Below are positions 1 through 7,476 of a stretch of DNA of 54,481 nt, one piece after another. The notes under the pieces were generated by a model. The model was not told where the DNA came from and ran no database searches. It saw nothing but the letters and a program-made list of their open reading frames with translations. Position 1 is the first letter of the stretch; every line of letters starts with the position of its first letter. Origin of the DNA: Fen-1077 sp964462865 (lineage in GTDB: Bacteria > Chloroflexota > Dehalococcoidia > Dehalococcoidales > RBG-16-60-22); contig CAYWZO010000005.1 in assembly GCA_964462865.1 (NCBI GenBank), forward strand, positions 1 to 54,481. The letters run 5' to 3'. The position numbers were made by a program, and so were the translations under genes.

Positions 1-36
1 CCAGTGGGAGCAGGACGGGTTTGCAAAAGTGGTGTA

Positions 37-113
37 TGGTAGCGCATACGGGATTCGAACCCGTGGTCTCCGCCTTGAGAGGGCGGCGTCCTTGGCCGCT
101 AGACGAATGCGCC
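37..113 (-). tRNA. tRNA-Glu (anticodon CTC)
   Basis: On the minus strand a complete cloverleaf folds. The acceptor is GGCGCAT/ATGCGCT with a G-U first pair, the T-loop is GTTCGAATC, and the anticodon loop CTCTCAA gives anticodon CTC (codon GAG). The discriminator is A and CCA is encoded. It lies only 12 bases downstream of tRNA-Gln, which suggests one transcript. Confidence 0.95.
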
Positions 114-125
114 CCGTATAAAACC

Positions 126-199
126 TGGCTGGGGAAGAAGGATTCGAACCTTCGCTGACGGATCCAGAGTCCGCTGTCCTACCACTAGACGATTCCCCA
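126..199 (-). tRNA. tRNA-Gln (anticodon CTG)
   Basis: On the minus strand the acceptor TGGGGAA/TTCCCCA pairs fully. The anticodon loop CTCTGGA gives CTG (codon CAG), the T-loop is GTTCGAATC, the discriminator is G as is usual for Gln, and CCA is encoded. It is the upstream partner of the adjacent tRNA-Glu. Confidence 0.95.
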
Positions 200-306
200 G
201 TGACACGTAAATTATATCATGGAGGTATCCCCCGCACAACCACCAGCCGCCTATTTGACACTCCCTGCCCGACGCATTATTGTTATTAATTGAAAGGTAT
301 TTCCTC

Positions 307-1008
307 ATGCCTGATATTAATACTTTGCAGAAGGCGCTGGGGGTAAAGCTGGATAATACGGCGCTGCTGGCACAGGCGTTGACTCACAGCTCCTATATCA
401 ATGAAAACCCCGCCGGCGCCGTGGGCCATAACGAGCGGCTGGAGTTCCTCGGCGACGCCGTGCTGGACTGCATCGTCGCGGAGAAGCTTTACCGCGACCT
501 GCCTGACCTTAGCGAGGGCGATTTGACCAAGCTGCGGGCGGCGCTGGTACGCCGGGATACCCTGGCCGGCATCGCCCGGGATATCAACCTCGGCGCTTTT
601 CTCGCCATGGGAAAAGGGGAAGAGGCCAGCGGCGGTCGCGATAAAGCGCCCAACCTGGCGAGCGCGTTGGAGGCGGTAATCGCCGCTGTTTATCTCGACC
701 GTGGTCTGGCCGCTACCGCCGAACTCGTTATCAGGCTGCTCGGTGAGACCTGGGCGCAGGCGGTCCGCCGGGGCACCGGCACCGACTATAAGTCCAGATT
801 GCAGGAAGTCGTGCAGTCGCGTTGGCAGTTGACGCCGTCCTACCGTCTTATTGCGGAGACCGGCCCGGACCACGATAAAACTTTCACCGTCGAAGTCCAG
901 GTCGGCAGCCGGGTCCTCGGCAGCGGCCGCGGCAAGAGTAAAAAGCTGGCCGAGACCGAGGCCGCGCGGGCGGCCTTGTCCCGCCTTAAAGAAGTCTTTA
1001 CCGGCTAG
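307..1008 (+). CDS. rnc: Ribonuclease III
   Basis: Double-strand RNA endonuclease for rRNA and mRNA processing; 233 residues, the normal family length. The RNase III signature NERLEFLGDAV is at residues 42-52, with acidic residues Glu46 and Asp50, and the second metal-site Glu is Glu122 in ALEAVIAAVYLD. A C-terminal double-stranded-RNA-binding domain spans about residues 160-228 and ends with the basic GKSKKLAETEAA helix. The ATG at 307 is preferred over the in-frame one at 280 because an AAAGG site lies about 10 bases upstream of it. One oddity: the Asp that usually precedes the second catalytic Glu by three residues is Ser119 here. Confidence 0.95.
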   Translation: MPDINTLQKALGVKLDNTALLAQALTHSSYINENPAGAVGHNERLEFLGDAVLDCIVAEKLYRDLPDLSEGDLTKLRAALVRRDTLAGIARDINLGAFLAMGKGEEASGGRDKAPNLASALEAVIAAVYLDRGLAATAELVIRLLGETWAQAVRRGTGTDYKSRLQEVVQSRWQLTPSYRLIAETGPDHDKTFTVEVQVGSRVLGSGRGKSKKLAETEAARAALSRLKEVFTG

Positions 1009-1065
1009 GCTCTTTCTGCTAAACTGCTTATAAAAACAGTAAAAGTACGTCGGCGAGGTGATGTC

Positions 1066-1224
1066 GTGGGCAGTCGTGATTATAGCCATAGAGAGAAAAA
1101 GAAACAGAAAAAAGACGCCAAGAAAATATCCCCGGTGTCTGTGATGACAACCCCGGTTGAAGTAGAGGTTATCAAAAAAGGCAAACAACGGGAAGGCAGA
1201 AGGGTGGAGGAAGAGGAGGAATAG
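1066..1224 (+). CDS. Small highly charged protein, 52 residues
   Basis: I do not recognise a family with certainty. A GTG start has a good ribosome site (GAGGTG, 5 bases upstream) and opens a 52-codon frame. It encodes an N-terminal Lys/Arg-rich half (HREKKKQKKDAKK), a short hydrophobic middle (SPVSVMTTPVEVEVI) and an acidic tail of five Glu residues just before the stop. It sits between rnc and acyP in the same direction with short gaps, so it is probably cotranscribed with them. The basic head and acidic tail suggest RNA or ribosome association, but that is only inference. It could also be a non-coding stretch; the ribosome site and position argue for a gene. Confidence 0.6.
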   Translation: MGSRDYSHREKKKQKKDAKKISPVSVMTTPVEVEVIKKGKQREGRRVEEEEE

Positions 1225-1264
1225 CCCTTTACCCCATGATGGGGGAAGACAGGAGTGGTTGACC

Positions 1265-1546
1265 ATGGCTGACCTGGCCTCACTTCAGGCGGTGGTGCGC
1301 GGCCGTGTCCACGGCGTCTTTTTCCGGGCTTCTGTGCAAACCAGGGCGGAAGATTTAAGACTCACCGGCTATGTGCGTAATCGGCCTGGCGGTACGGTGG
1401 AGGTGAGAGCGGAGGGCGAGAGGCAGAAGCTCGAGAAACTGGTCGAGTATCTCAAGGTGGGGCCGCCGGCAGCCAGGGTGGAGGAAGTGGTGGTGACCTG
1501 GGCGGAATACACCGGGGCGTTCTCCCGGTTCAGCGTAAGATACTAG
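1265..1546 (+). CDS. acyP: Acylphosphatase
   Basis: Hydrolyses carboxyl-phosphate bonds of acylphosphates in the cytosol. It has 93 residues, the family's usual size, and a single acylphosphatase fold. The substrate-binding Arg21 sits in VRGRVHGVFFR and the catalytic Asn39 in GYVRNRPGG. An in-frame TTG at 1259 lies too close to the AGGAG site at 1251-1255, so the ATG at 1265 is chosen. The stop overlaps by 4 bases the end of the convergent small gene on the other strand, leaving no room for a separate terminator. Confidence 0.95.
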   Translation: MADLASLQAVVRGRVHGVFFRASVQTRAEDLRLTGYVRNRPGGTVEVRAEGERQKLEKLVEYLKVGPPAARVEEVVVTWAEYTGAFSRFSVRY

Positions 1547-1950
1547 CCGGAGATTTCCTGCAATCCGTAAAAGCTGTCGTTCTTCAGGATGCGTGCCAGC
1601 GCCTCCGGCGAGGTACGGTAAATATCTCCGGAACGTACCCGCCCGAGTTCGGAACTTAGTTCCCTAAGTGTCAGGGGCTGGTTATTATTGCGCAAAAATA
1701 CGCGGAAGGCCGATTCCAGAATAGGCAACTTATCGTGAATAAAGTCAGGTGTCTGCGAGCAGCAATCGGCGATGTTGGTGAACAGTACCTGGAGCGAGGG
1801 CTCTTTTTTGGCGCCAAGCCGCCGGGCGCACCCGGGGCACAGGTAGTCTTTCACCAGGGCTGAAGCCGAGCGATGATTAATCTGGAACCAGTCCAGGGCA
1901 ATGGCCCAGCGAGTCTCCACCAGTGGAGGATTTTCTTCTTTCTTGGGCAT
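1543..1950 (-). CDS. Conserved small Cys-containing protein
   Basis: Not assigned to a named family; 135 residues. The N-terminal third has an aromatic stretch (RWAIALDWFQINHRS) followed by CPGCARRLGAKK, a CxxC pair that could be half a zinc site, and a CC pair lies near residue 63. The C-terminal half looks helical (LRELSSELGRVRSGDIYR), like a winged-helix or helical bundle. It is the last gene of the leftward molybdenum-cofactor operon, 23 bases after the DUF362 gene, which hints at a metal-related role, but no function can be read from the sequence. Confidence 0.75.
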   Translation of the reverse strand: MPKKEENPPLVETRWAIALDWFQINHRSASALVKDYLCPGCARRLGAKKEPSLQVLFTNIADCCSQTPDFIHDKLPILESAFRVFLRNNNQPLTLRELSSELGRVRSGDIYRTSPEALARILKNDSFYGLQEISG

Positions 1951-1973
1951 TCCGTCACCATCCCGGGGATTTA

Positions 1974-2708
1974 TTAAGGCGCGCCAAGTTCCACTTTAGC
2001 CGACCTTATCAGGTCGAGGTAGCTTATCTTCAGTCCCAGGGCATCAGCCACTTCACGGTCGACATCGTAGGGTTCGCCGACGAATACCTTATCGTATTCT
2101 TCCACTTCACCCTCGCTGGGTTCCTGCTTCACGGCGAATTTCTGTCTCCCCTCGACGATACCGAGGTCAAAGGGCAGCGTAAAATAGAGGTCGGCCAGTA
2201 CTTTGTCAATGCCCAGACTATAAAGGCTCTCCCAGCCGCCTGTAGATTCCCCGTGGTACTTGCTGCTCGGCAGCAGGGAAAGGAGGTTCCTGATGGCGAA
2301 GCTGCCGGTACCGTTATAGGTTTTCAGAGGCGCGACGGTTATCAGATAATCACTGGACAATATGACGTTTGGCACCCAGAACGTCGGCATAGCGAACGGC
2401 TTGGGCAGCGGGTTGTCCACCTCAACGAAGATACAGTCCTTGACGTCCAGTGTGAGCACCCGCGGGAAATTATAGCCGAGGGCCTGGTAAATGGGGCGGG
2501 TAGGCATCCCTCCGGCGGTTCCTTCCAGCAGGAGGATATCGGCATCGCTGACACGCCGGATGCTGGCGATGATGGCTGCGAGCATATCGGCGCTGGTGGT
2601 GACCGGATAGGGCAGCGGGTAAGAGGCGCTGGGCTTGATAAGAACGCGCCGCGCCCTGGCTACCACCGACGGTACCTTGAAAATAAAATCCGAGGCTTCG
2701 TATATCAA
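1974..2708 (-). CDS. DUF362 domain-containing protein
   Basis: A 244-residue protein resembling the DUF362 family, seen in the glycine-rich DILLLEGTAGG segment, the SSDYLITVAPLKTY core and the NLLSLLP motif. The family's biochemical role is not well defined; members are often linked to iron-sulfur or metal metabolism. No ferredoxin-type Cys motif is present here. The start is a TTG at 2708 with a strong GGAGG six bases upstream, and it overlaps the mobB stop by 4 bases (TTGA), a sign of translational coupling. Its place in the mobA-moeA-mobB operon suggests a link to molybdenum-cofactor handling (inference). Confidence 0.8.
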   Translation of the reverse strand: MIYEASDFIFKVPSVVARARRVLIKPSASYPLPYPVTTSADMLAAIIASIRRVSDADILLLEGTAGGMPTRPIYQALGYNFPRVLTLDVKDCIFVEVDNPLPKPFAMPTFWVPNVILSSDYLITVAPLKTYNGTGSFAIRNLLSLLPSSKYHGESTGGWESLYSLGIDKVLADLYFTLPFDLGIVEGRQKFAVKQEPSEGEVEEYDKVFVGEPYDVDREVADALGLKISYLDLIRSAKVELGAP

Positions 2709-3352
2709 CTTTTCCTCCGCAGGGAAACATGCAGGCTTTTCACGCCGTTACCTTGGATGCCGGGTATCATGGCGAACAGGGTACGCGTCAGCAGGTCTTG
2801 CAGCGCCGGGGGAGTGGGCAGGCTGTCGCCATTGACCACGACCTCAAAATCACTTCCATTGTTGGATATATTTATCCGGCTTTCGATAAGGTCAGCGATA
2901 CCGGCCAGGTCGTCATGGGTGTACTGGGGGACTTCCAGTTCAACCGGTTCGTCCGTAACCACCGCTATTAGCTGCCGGGGGTCGGTGAGCAGCTCCTGGC
3001 CCTGGGCCGCCCGGCGGACTTCGATTTTGGGGTAAGGACTCCCCTTGAAACCTTCCGTCAGGATTATGTCATAATCCCAGAGAATGAACCGGGATATCTC
3101 CTGCGGGTCGAAGAAGTGGTCCATGCGCCGGTAAATGGCCAGGTGGTCAAGGGAGTTGATGGCTGAAAGCTCGCTGCCGGCCTGTGTGAACCGCCACGTG
3201 TCCTTCTCGGCGGTGTCCAGAGGGTCGGCATGGTGCGAGTGCTTGACGATGGCCACCTTATGGCCGCGCCGTTTCAGTTCGGCGATGAGTTTTTCCAGCA
3301 GGGTCGTCTTGCCCGAGCTTGATTTTCCCACTATCGATATTATCGTACGCAT
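2705..3352 (-). CDS. mobB: Molybdopterin-guanine dinucleotide biosynthesis adapter MobB
   Basis: GTP-binding accessory protein of the MGD pathway. The Walker A motif GKSSSGKT is at residues 9-16 near the N-terminus, and the family's KHSHHADPLDTAEKDTWRF segment and ILTEGFKGSPYPKIEV follow. At 215 residues it is longer than a minimal MobB; the extra C-terminal 50 or so residues (after RINISNNG) form a small unassigned domain. It lies 14 bases downstream of moeA and overlaps the DUF362 gene by 4 bases. The local molybdopterin enzymes are the probable consumers of the cofactor. Confidence 0.93.
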   Translation of the reverse strand: MRTIISIVGKSSSGKTTLLEKLIAELKRRGHKVAIVKHSHHADPLDTAEKDTWRFTQAGSELSAINSLDHLAIYRRMDHFFDPQEISRFILWDYDIILTEGFKGSPYPKIEVRRAAQGQELLTDPRQLIAVVTDEPVELEVPQYTHDDLAGIADLIESRINISNNGSDFEVVVNGDSLPTPPALQDLLTRTLFAMIPGIQGNGVKSLHVSLRRKS

Positions 3353-3366
3353 ATTTACATTTCAAT

Positions 3367-4617
3367 TTATAGATTTACTTCTTCGTTCCAGTCCAGCATC
3401 AAGGCCTGGACGGTTTCGCCCTTTCGCACCATTTGCTTTTCCTCGGGGATGAGCACCAGCCCGTTGGCCAGGGACATGGATTTCAGGATGCCCGAGCCCT
3501 GGGGGCCGGTCAACCGGGCGTAATAGTGCCCGTTGCGCCGTGCGATGATAGCCCGGTCGTAGATACGGCGGCCGGCATCGTTTTTAACGTTATCTTCGAT
3601 AATTGCTTCTACCACTGGTTTACCCAGGTTCTTTTTCCCCATCATCTTGAGGAGGGCCGGGCGGACGAACAGCTCGAAGCTCACCATACAGCTGACGGCA
3701 TTGCCAGGCAACCCCAGGTGGGGTATATCTCTCTTTTTGCCTTTAATCTTCCCGAAGGCCAGCGGTTTCCCGGGTTTCACCCGTACTTTCCAGAAGACCA
3801 TCCGGCCTTCCCGGGCCAGAATATCTTTCACCATGTCATAATCGCCCATGGAGACCCCGCCGGTGGTCAGGAGCATATCGGCGTCCTGGGCCTGGCGGAG
3901 CTTGTCCACGATTGATTTGTCCTCGTCACGCGCTATGCCGAGTATTTTGGGGATGCACCCGTAGCGCTTCACCAGCCCGGCGATGCTGTACAGGTTGCTA
4001 TCGTATATCTTCCCCTCGGGAAGGGGCTGGCCCATCTCTACCAGCTCGTTGCCGGTGGAGAGAATGGCGACCACCGGGCGGCGGATGGCTTTGACCCGGT
4101 GATAGCCCAGGGAGGCCATCAGGCCGACCTCGGCGGGGCGGATGACCGTGCCCTTTTTCAGGGCGAATGTCCCTCTGGCAATGTCTTCCCCGGCCTTCCT
4201 GACGTTGAGTTCTGGTGTGGCCTCGGCCAGAATCCCCACCTCGGTGGCGGGACTCTGGCGTTTGGTTTCATCCGTGTTTTCAAACTGGACGACGGCATCG
4301 GCCCCTCGGGGCAGGGGCGCGCCGGTCATAATACGCACAGCCGTACCCGGTTCAACTTCGCGCTTGGAGATAGAGCCGGCCATGACCGTATCGATAACTC
4401 GCAGGACTCTGGGCGAGGCGGCGCTGGCGCCAAGGGTATCCCGGGCGCGAACAGCGTAGCCGTCCATGGCGGAGTTGTCCAGCGGCGGCACGTTAATACC
4501 GGAGGTTATGTCCTCGGCGAGCACCTGCCCCAACGCTTCCAGGATGGGGACGGATTCCGCCTCGAGGACAGTTACTTCATCAAGTATCTTCTCGAGGGCT
4601 TCTTCAACACTTAACAT
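3367..4617 (-). CDS. moeA: Molybdopterin molybdotransferase MoeA
   Basis: Inserts molybdenum into adenylylated molybdopterin in the cytosol; 416 residues with the usual layout. The MoeA N-domain contains PPLDNSAMDGYA (44-55), the MogA-like domain has STGNEL (187-192) and TTGGVSMGDYD (251-261), and a beta-barrel C-domain starts around 335. The ATG overlaps the mobA stop by one base (TGATG), so translation is coupled to mobA. No fused periplasmic or binding-protein domain is seen, unlike some long MoeA versions in anaerobes. Confidence 0.96.
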   Translation of the reverse strand: MLSVEEALEKILDEVTVLEAESVPILEALGQVLAEDITSGINVPPLDNSAMDGYAVRARDTLGASAASPRVLRVIDTVMAGSISKREVEPGTAVRIMTGAPLPRGADAVVQFENTDETKRQSPATEVGILAEATPELNVRKAGEDIARGTFALKKGTVIRPAEVGLMASLGYHRVKAIRRPVVAILSTGNELVEMGQPLPEGKIYDSNLYSIAGLVKRYGCIPKILGIARDEDKSIVDKLRQAQDADMLLTTGGVSMGDYDMVKDILAREGRMVFWKVRVKPGKPLAFGKIKGKKRDIPHLGLPGNAVSCMVSFELFVRPALLKMMGKKNLGKPVVEAIIEDNVKNDAGRRIYDRAIIARRNGHYYARLTGPQGSGILKSMSLANGLVLIPEEKQMVRKGETVQALMLDWNEEVNL

Positions 4618-5225
4618 CAGTTCGCAGTTCCTCCGGCTATTTTCCTGGCCAGGTCCAGTTCTTCCCTGGTATTGATATTGAAAAAACTCAAATGCTGCGG
4701 GTCGAACCTCTCAACCTCGTCAGTTTCGACATATCTCACTTTAACATAGTTAAAAAGCTCGATGATGACTTTCTTGCCCTGGTTCAGGATGGACTCGATT
4801 GGCGCGATGCAGTTCTTCGAATAGATGGCATGCAGCGGCTCGAAAAGCCTGTTGACCCGCGGTAGGATGAAATCGAATCCATCTGAAATTCCAATCATAT
4901 ATCTCAATAAAGGCTCGTTCACAAATGGCATGTCCGCCGCAACGACAAGGTTATAAAATGAATTCGATTTAACCAATCCGGTATAAATGCCGCCCAGGGA
5001 ACCCTGACCGGGGAAAATGTCTGATACTGTTTTTACTTTCGGGCGGCTCGCCAGTTGTGTGAAGGCTCTCTCTTTCGCTGTTACAATAATAATTTCTTTA
5101 CTTAGCGAGTCAATACGGGAGATGACCTGTTCTAGTAAACTTGTATTGCCAACCTTTTCTAGGATTTTATCGTGACCCAGGCGCGCGCTTTTACCGCCGG
5201 CGAGGATAATAGAAGATGTTTCCAA
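4617..5225 (-). CDS. mobA: Molybdenum cofactor guanylyltransferase MobA
   Basis: Transfers GMP from GTP to Mo-molybdopterin, giving the MGD form used by DMSO-reductase-type enzymes. Key motifs are LAGGKSARLGHDK (residues 8-20, nucleotide binding), GQGSLGGIYTGL (73-84) and AADMPF with metal-binding Asp98. Length is 202 residues, as usual. The start appears to be TTG at 5225 after GGCAGG; no ATG fits the conserved N-terminus. It is the first gene of the leftward operon mobA-moeA-mobB-DUF362-Cys protein. Confidence 0.93.
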   Translation of the reverse strand: METSSIILAGGKSARLGHDKILEKVGNTSLLEQVISRIDSLSKEIIIVTAKERAFTQLASRPKVKTVSDIFPGQGSLGGIYTGLVKSNSFYNLVVAADMPFVNEPLLRYMIGISDGFDFILPRVNRLFEPLHAIYSKNCIAPIESILNQGKKVIIELFNYVKVRYVETDEVERFDPQHLSFFNINTREELDLARKIAGGTAN

Positions 5226-5258
5226 ATTACCTGCCTGTTTTAAGAAACCTACCCCCTA

Positions 5259-5286
5259 CATATAGTATTTTACCACAGGCAGTCAA
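5259..5286 (-). promoter_or_regulatory. Probable promoter of the molybdenum-cofactor operon
   Basis: On the minus strand TTGACT (5281-5286) and TATATG (5259-5264) are separated by 16 bases and lie 34 bases upstream of the mobA TTG start. The fit to a sigma-70 promoter is good but not perfect, and no operator is obvious. Confidence 0.45.
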
Positions 5287-5366
5287 GAGACGGAAGAGGT
5301 TTGGGCAGGATTTTTACTTTGTCTAAGTGGGTCTGGCGGATATTTTAACAGGGGGAAAAAGGGTTT

Positions 5367-6662
5367 TTAGTATTGAGGTTTGATAACCGGGTATTCCCAG
5401 TGGCTGTTATCTATTATCATATCCGCCGCCTTTTGAGGGGGGTATTGGCGCAGGTATTTACGCTGTGCGGGAAAGTATTTTACTTCATATTTTTGCCTGA
5501 CCTCTTCAGAGTCTCGCGACCGGGAGCGTTCCAAGCATATTTCTTCGGGGATATCCAGAAAAATTTTATAATCGATATATGCCGCGAGTTCTTTCCTGAA
5601 AAGAAATACGCCTTCGAAAATAACGATAGTTCGGTGACTAAAGGAGTATCCTTTGTTCGCTCCGAATTTGTTTGACGCCACATCGAACGCCTTGAGTGAA
5701 ACGGAATACTCACCTTTTTCCCGCACAGGTACCAGCAGCTTACGGATAATTGTCTGGATATCGAAGCTCCTATTGAAGTAGTTTTCAACTTGGTCGTCGC
5801 CGGAGTATCTCACTTTTTTAGGATTGGTGAAATCGTCCAGGTGGATAACCTGAGTGGGATAGTCCCGTGAGCTGAGGTACTTTTCCAGCGCCTCGGTAAA
5901 GACCGTTTTCCCCGAACAATCAATGCCGCTGATACCGATAACGAAAGGCTTTTCCGCAGATTTTGTCCGCTCGATTTTATCAGTTATCTTTTTGAAAATC
6001 GGCAACCTCCGGTCGAAGATGGAGAGCAGGTCATCGAACTTGTTAATCGTCAGGTCCGCCTCCTCCGGCTCGTTCTCGCCGTAGCCGAAGAGAACCCCGA
6101 TGGACAGGCAATCGCTGGCGCGGGCGGCCTCCACGTCATGGGACCTGTCGCCAACGATGGCGGCGGTCAGCCCGCCGAAATATCCCCGGATTTTCTTTAC
6201 CAGTTCCGGCTTGGTGAGGTTGTTGTCCTGGATGCACTCGATATAATCGAAATAATCTCTAAGCCCCAGGGATGACATGACGAGGTTCAGATACATGGTG
6301 GAGGCGTTGGTATATTGCGCCAGTTTATAACCCCTCTGGCGGAGTGTCTGCAGGGTCTCTTTCACGCCGGGATACGGCTGCGCCATTTCCCGGAATACTG
6401 CGTCGTACTCGGCGCGCACCCTTTCACGGATTTCCTGGACCGTCAGGTGGCTATCGGGCGGGGTGATGAACTCGTAGAGCCCGCCCGCGGTTGACGCCGT
6501 TGACACGCCGAAGAACTGGTTAATGTCCTCCGGGCTGAACGTGACCTGCCAGCCCAGCCTGGCGAATGCCCTTTTGATCGACTCGTAGACGGCGGGCAGG
6601 GAAGGGATAATCGTCCCGTCCATGTCGAAGATTATCAGGTTGACGTCATCAGGAATTATCAT
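5367..6662 (-). CDS. HAD hydrolase fused to uridine-kinase-like P-loop kinase
   Basis: Two enzymes in one 431-residue chain. Residues about 5-215 form a HAD phosphatase of the phosphoglycolate-phosphatase type: FDMDGT with Asp13/Asp15, YTNAS (117-121), Lys151, and GDRSHD (171-176). Residues about 238-425 form a P-loop kinase close to uridine kinase/phosphoribulokinase, with Walker A GIDCSGKT (246-253), HLDDF (274-278) and a lid with RSRSRDSEEVR. The two could act on the same metabolite in opposite directions or in sequence, but the substrate is unknown. The gene is separated from its downstream mobA operon by 141 bases. The fusion is continuous in frame with no sign of a sequencing join. Confidence 0.85.
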   Translation of the reverse strand: MIIPDDVNLIIFDMDGTIIPSLPAVYESIKRAFARLGWQVTFSPEDINQFFGVSTASTAGGLYEFITPPDSHLTVQEIRERVRAEYDAVFREMAQPYPGVKETLQTLRQRGYKLAQYTNASTMYLNLVMSSLGLRDYFDYIECIQDNNLTKPELVKKIRGYFGGLTAAIVGDRSHDVEAARASDCLSIGVLFGYGENEPEEADLTINKFDDLLSIFDRRLPIFKKITDKIERTKSAEKPFVIGISGIDCSGKTVFTEALEKYLSSRDYPTQVIHLDDFTNPKKVRYSGDDQVENYFNRSFDIQTIIRKLLVPVREKGEYSVSLKAFDVASNKFGANKGYSFSHRTIVIFEGVFLFRKELAAYIDYKIFLDIPEEICLERSRSRDSEEVRQKYEVKYFPAQRKYLRQYPPQKAADMIIDNSHWEYPVIKPQY

Positions 6663-6668
6663 GAAAGA

Positions 6669-7310
6669 TTACAGCGCCGGTTTCAGCACTATTATCTGGG
6701 CGCTGGCGGGCAGCTTGTCCGCCCTTAATTCGATTTCGCTGCCGGCGGCGCGGGTCACATTGCTCTTGCCTTTGAGGAAATCGTCCACACCGCTGATAGG
6801 GATGCCGATTTTATCGGTCTTGTAGTGCATGGGCAGGATAATCCTGGGTTTGAGCTGCTCGCAGACCTTGGTGGCCGCCGCGGCATCGATGGTGAAGTTG
6901 CCTCCCACCGGGACCATCAGCACGTCCACCTTGCCGATGGCCTTAACCTGCGCGTCGGTAAGCAGGTGCCCCAGGTCGCCGCAGTGGCAGATGTCTACGC
7001 CGTCCACGTTCAGGCAGAAGACGGTATTCGGGCCTCGCTGGCTTCCGCCGGCCTCGTCGTGGGCGGTGGGAACGCCCTTGATTTTGATGCCCTTGAATGT
7101 ACCGGAGTCCTTCACCACCTCCGGGTTGCCGCTGACGGCGGCCACGTTGTTATGGTCGCCGTGACCGTGGCTGACGGTTACGATATCGGCCGTCTCTTTG
7201 ATATCGCCGTGGCTGAAGTGCGGGTTGGTCTGGTAGGGGTCGGTGACAATCCGGGTGCCGGAATCGGCAGTGATGAGGAAGGCGGAATGGGCCAGCCATT
7301 TGATTTTCAT
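6669..7310 (-). CDS. UPF0173-type metal-dependent hydrolase (MBL fold)
   Basis: A 213-residue metallo-beta-lactamase-fold protein of the UPF0173 group. Metal ligands are in HGHGDH (48-53); AHDEAGG, CHCGDLGH and LPMHY supply later ligands. It is probably cytosolic and its substrate is unknown. A longer in-frame start exists near 7370, but that stretch lies in a repeat element. The ATG at 7310 has an AGGAGG site 8 bases upstream and matches the family N-terminus (MKIKWLAHSAF). Only 6 bases separate it from the HAD-kinase gene downstream, so the two are probably cotranscribed. Confidence 0.9.
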   Translation of the reverse strand: MKIKWLAHSAFLITADSGTRIVTDPYQTNPHFSHGDIKETADIVTVSHGHGDHNNVAAVSGNPEVVKDSGTFKGIKIKGVPTAHDEAGGSQRGPNTVFCLNVDGVDICHCGDLGHLLTDAQVKAIGKVDVLMVPVGGNFTIDAAAATKVCEQLKPRIILPMHYKTDKIGIPISGVDDFLKGKSNVTRAAGSEIELRADKLPASAQIIVLKPAL

Positions 7311-7340
7311 TGTGGTAACCTCCTTTTTTATTCCTGTTCC

Positions 7341-7413
7341 CGTCATTCTGGCGAAGGCCAGAATCCACAACCCTTTTACCCCACTGCTGGATTCCAGCTT
7401 TCGCTGGAATGAC
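7341..7413. repeat. REP-like double-hairpin element
   Basis: Outer arms GTCATTCTGG and CCAGCTTTCGCTGGAATGAC are inverted. Each half also folds alone: ATTCTGGC-GAAG-GCCAGAAT on the left and ATTCCAGC-TTTC-GCTGGAAT on the right. Such paired palindromes in a spacer are typical of dispersed REP/MITE-type elements. It sits between pepA and the UPF0173 gene. Confidence 0.75.
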
Positions 7414-7427
7414 TTTTTTATCTGGCG

Positions 7428-7469
7428 GTTGCCGTACCTCCCGATTTCATCGGGAAGGCTGGCAATGAC
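7428..7469. repeat. Second REP-like hairpin
   Basis: GTTGCC...GGCAATGAC outer arms enclose a CCCGA-TTTCA-TCGGG hairpin (7440-7454). The ending GGCTGGCAATGAC resembles the end of the element at 44129-44177, which suggests a common repeat family. Confidence 0.6.
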
Positions 7470-7476
7470 AACTGAT

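Noticed and set aside
286..1266. Leftward 326-codon frame over rnc
   Set aside because: Antisense to rnc, with no ribosome site and no recognisable domain.
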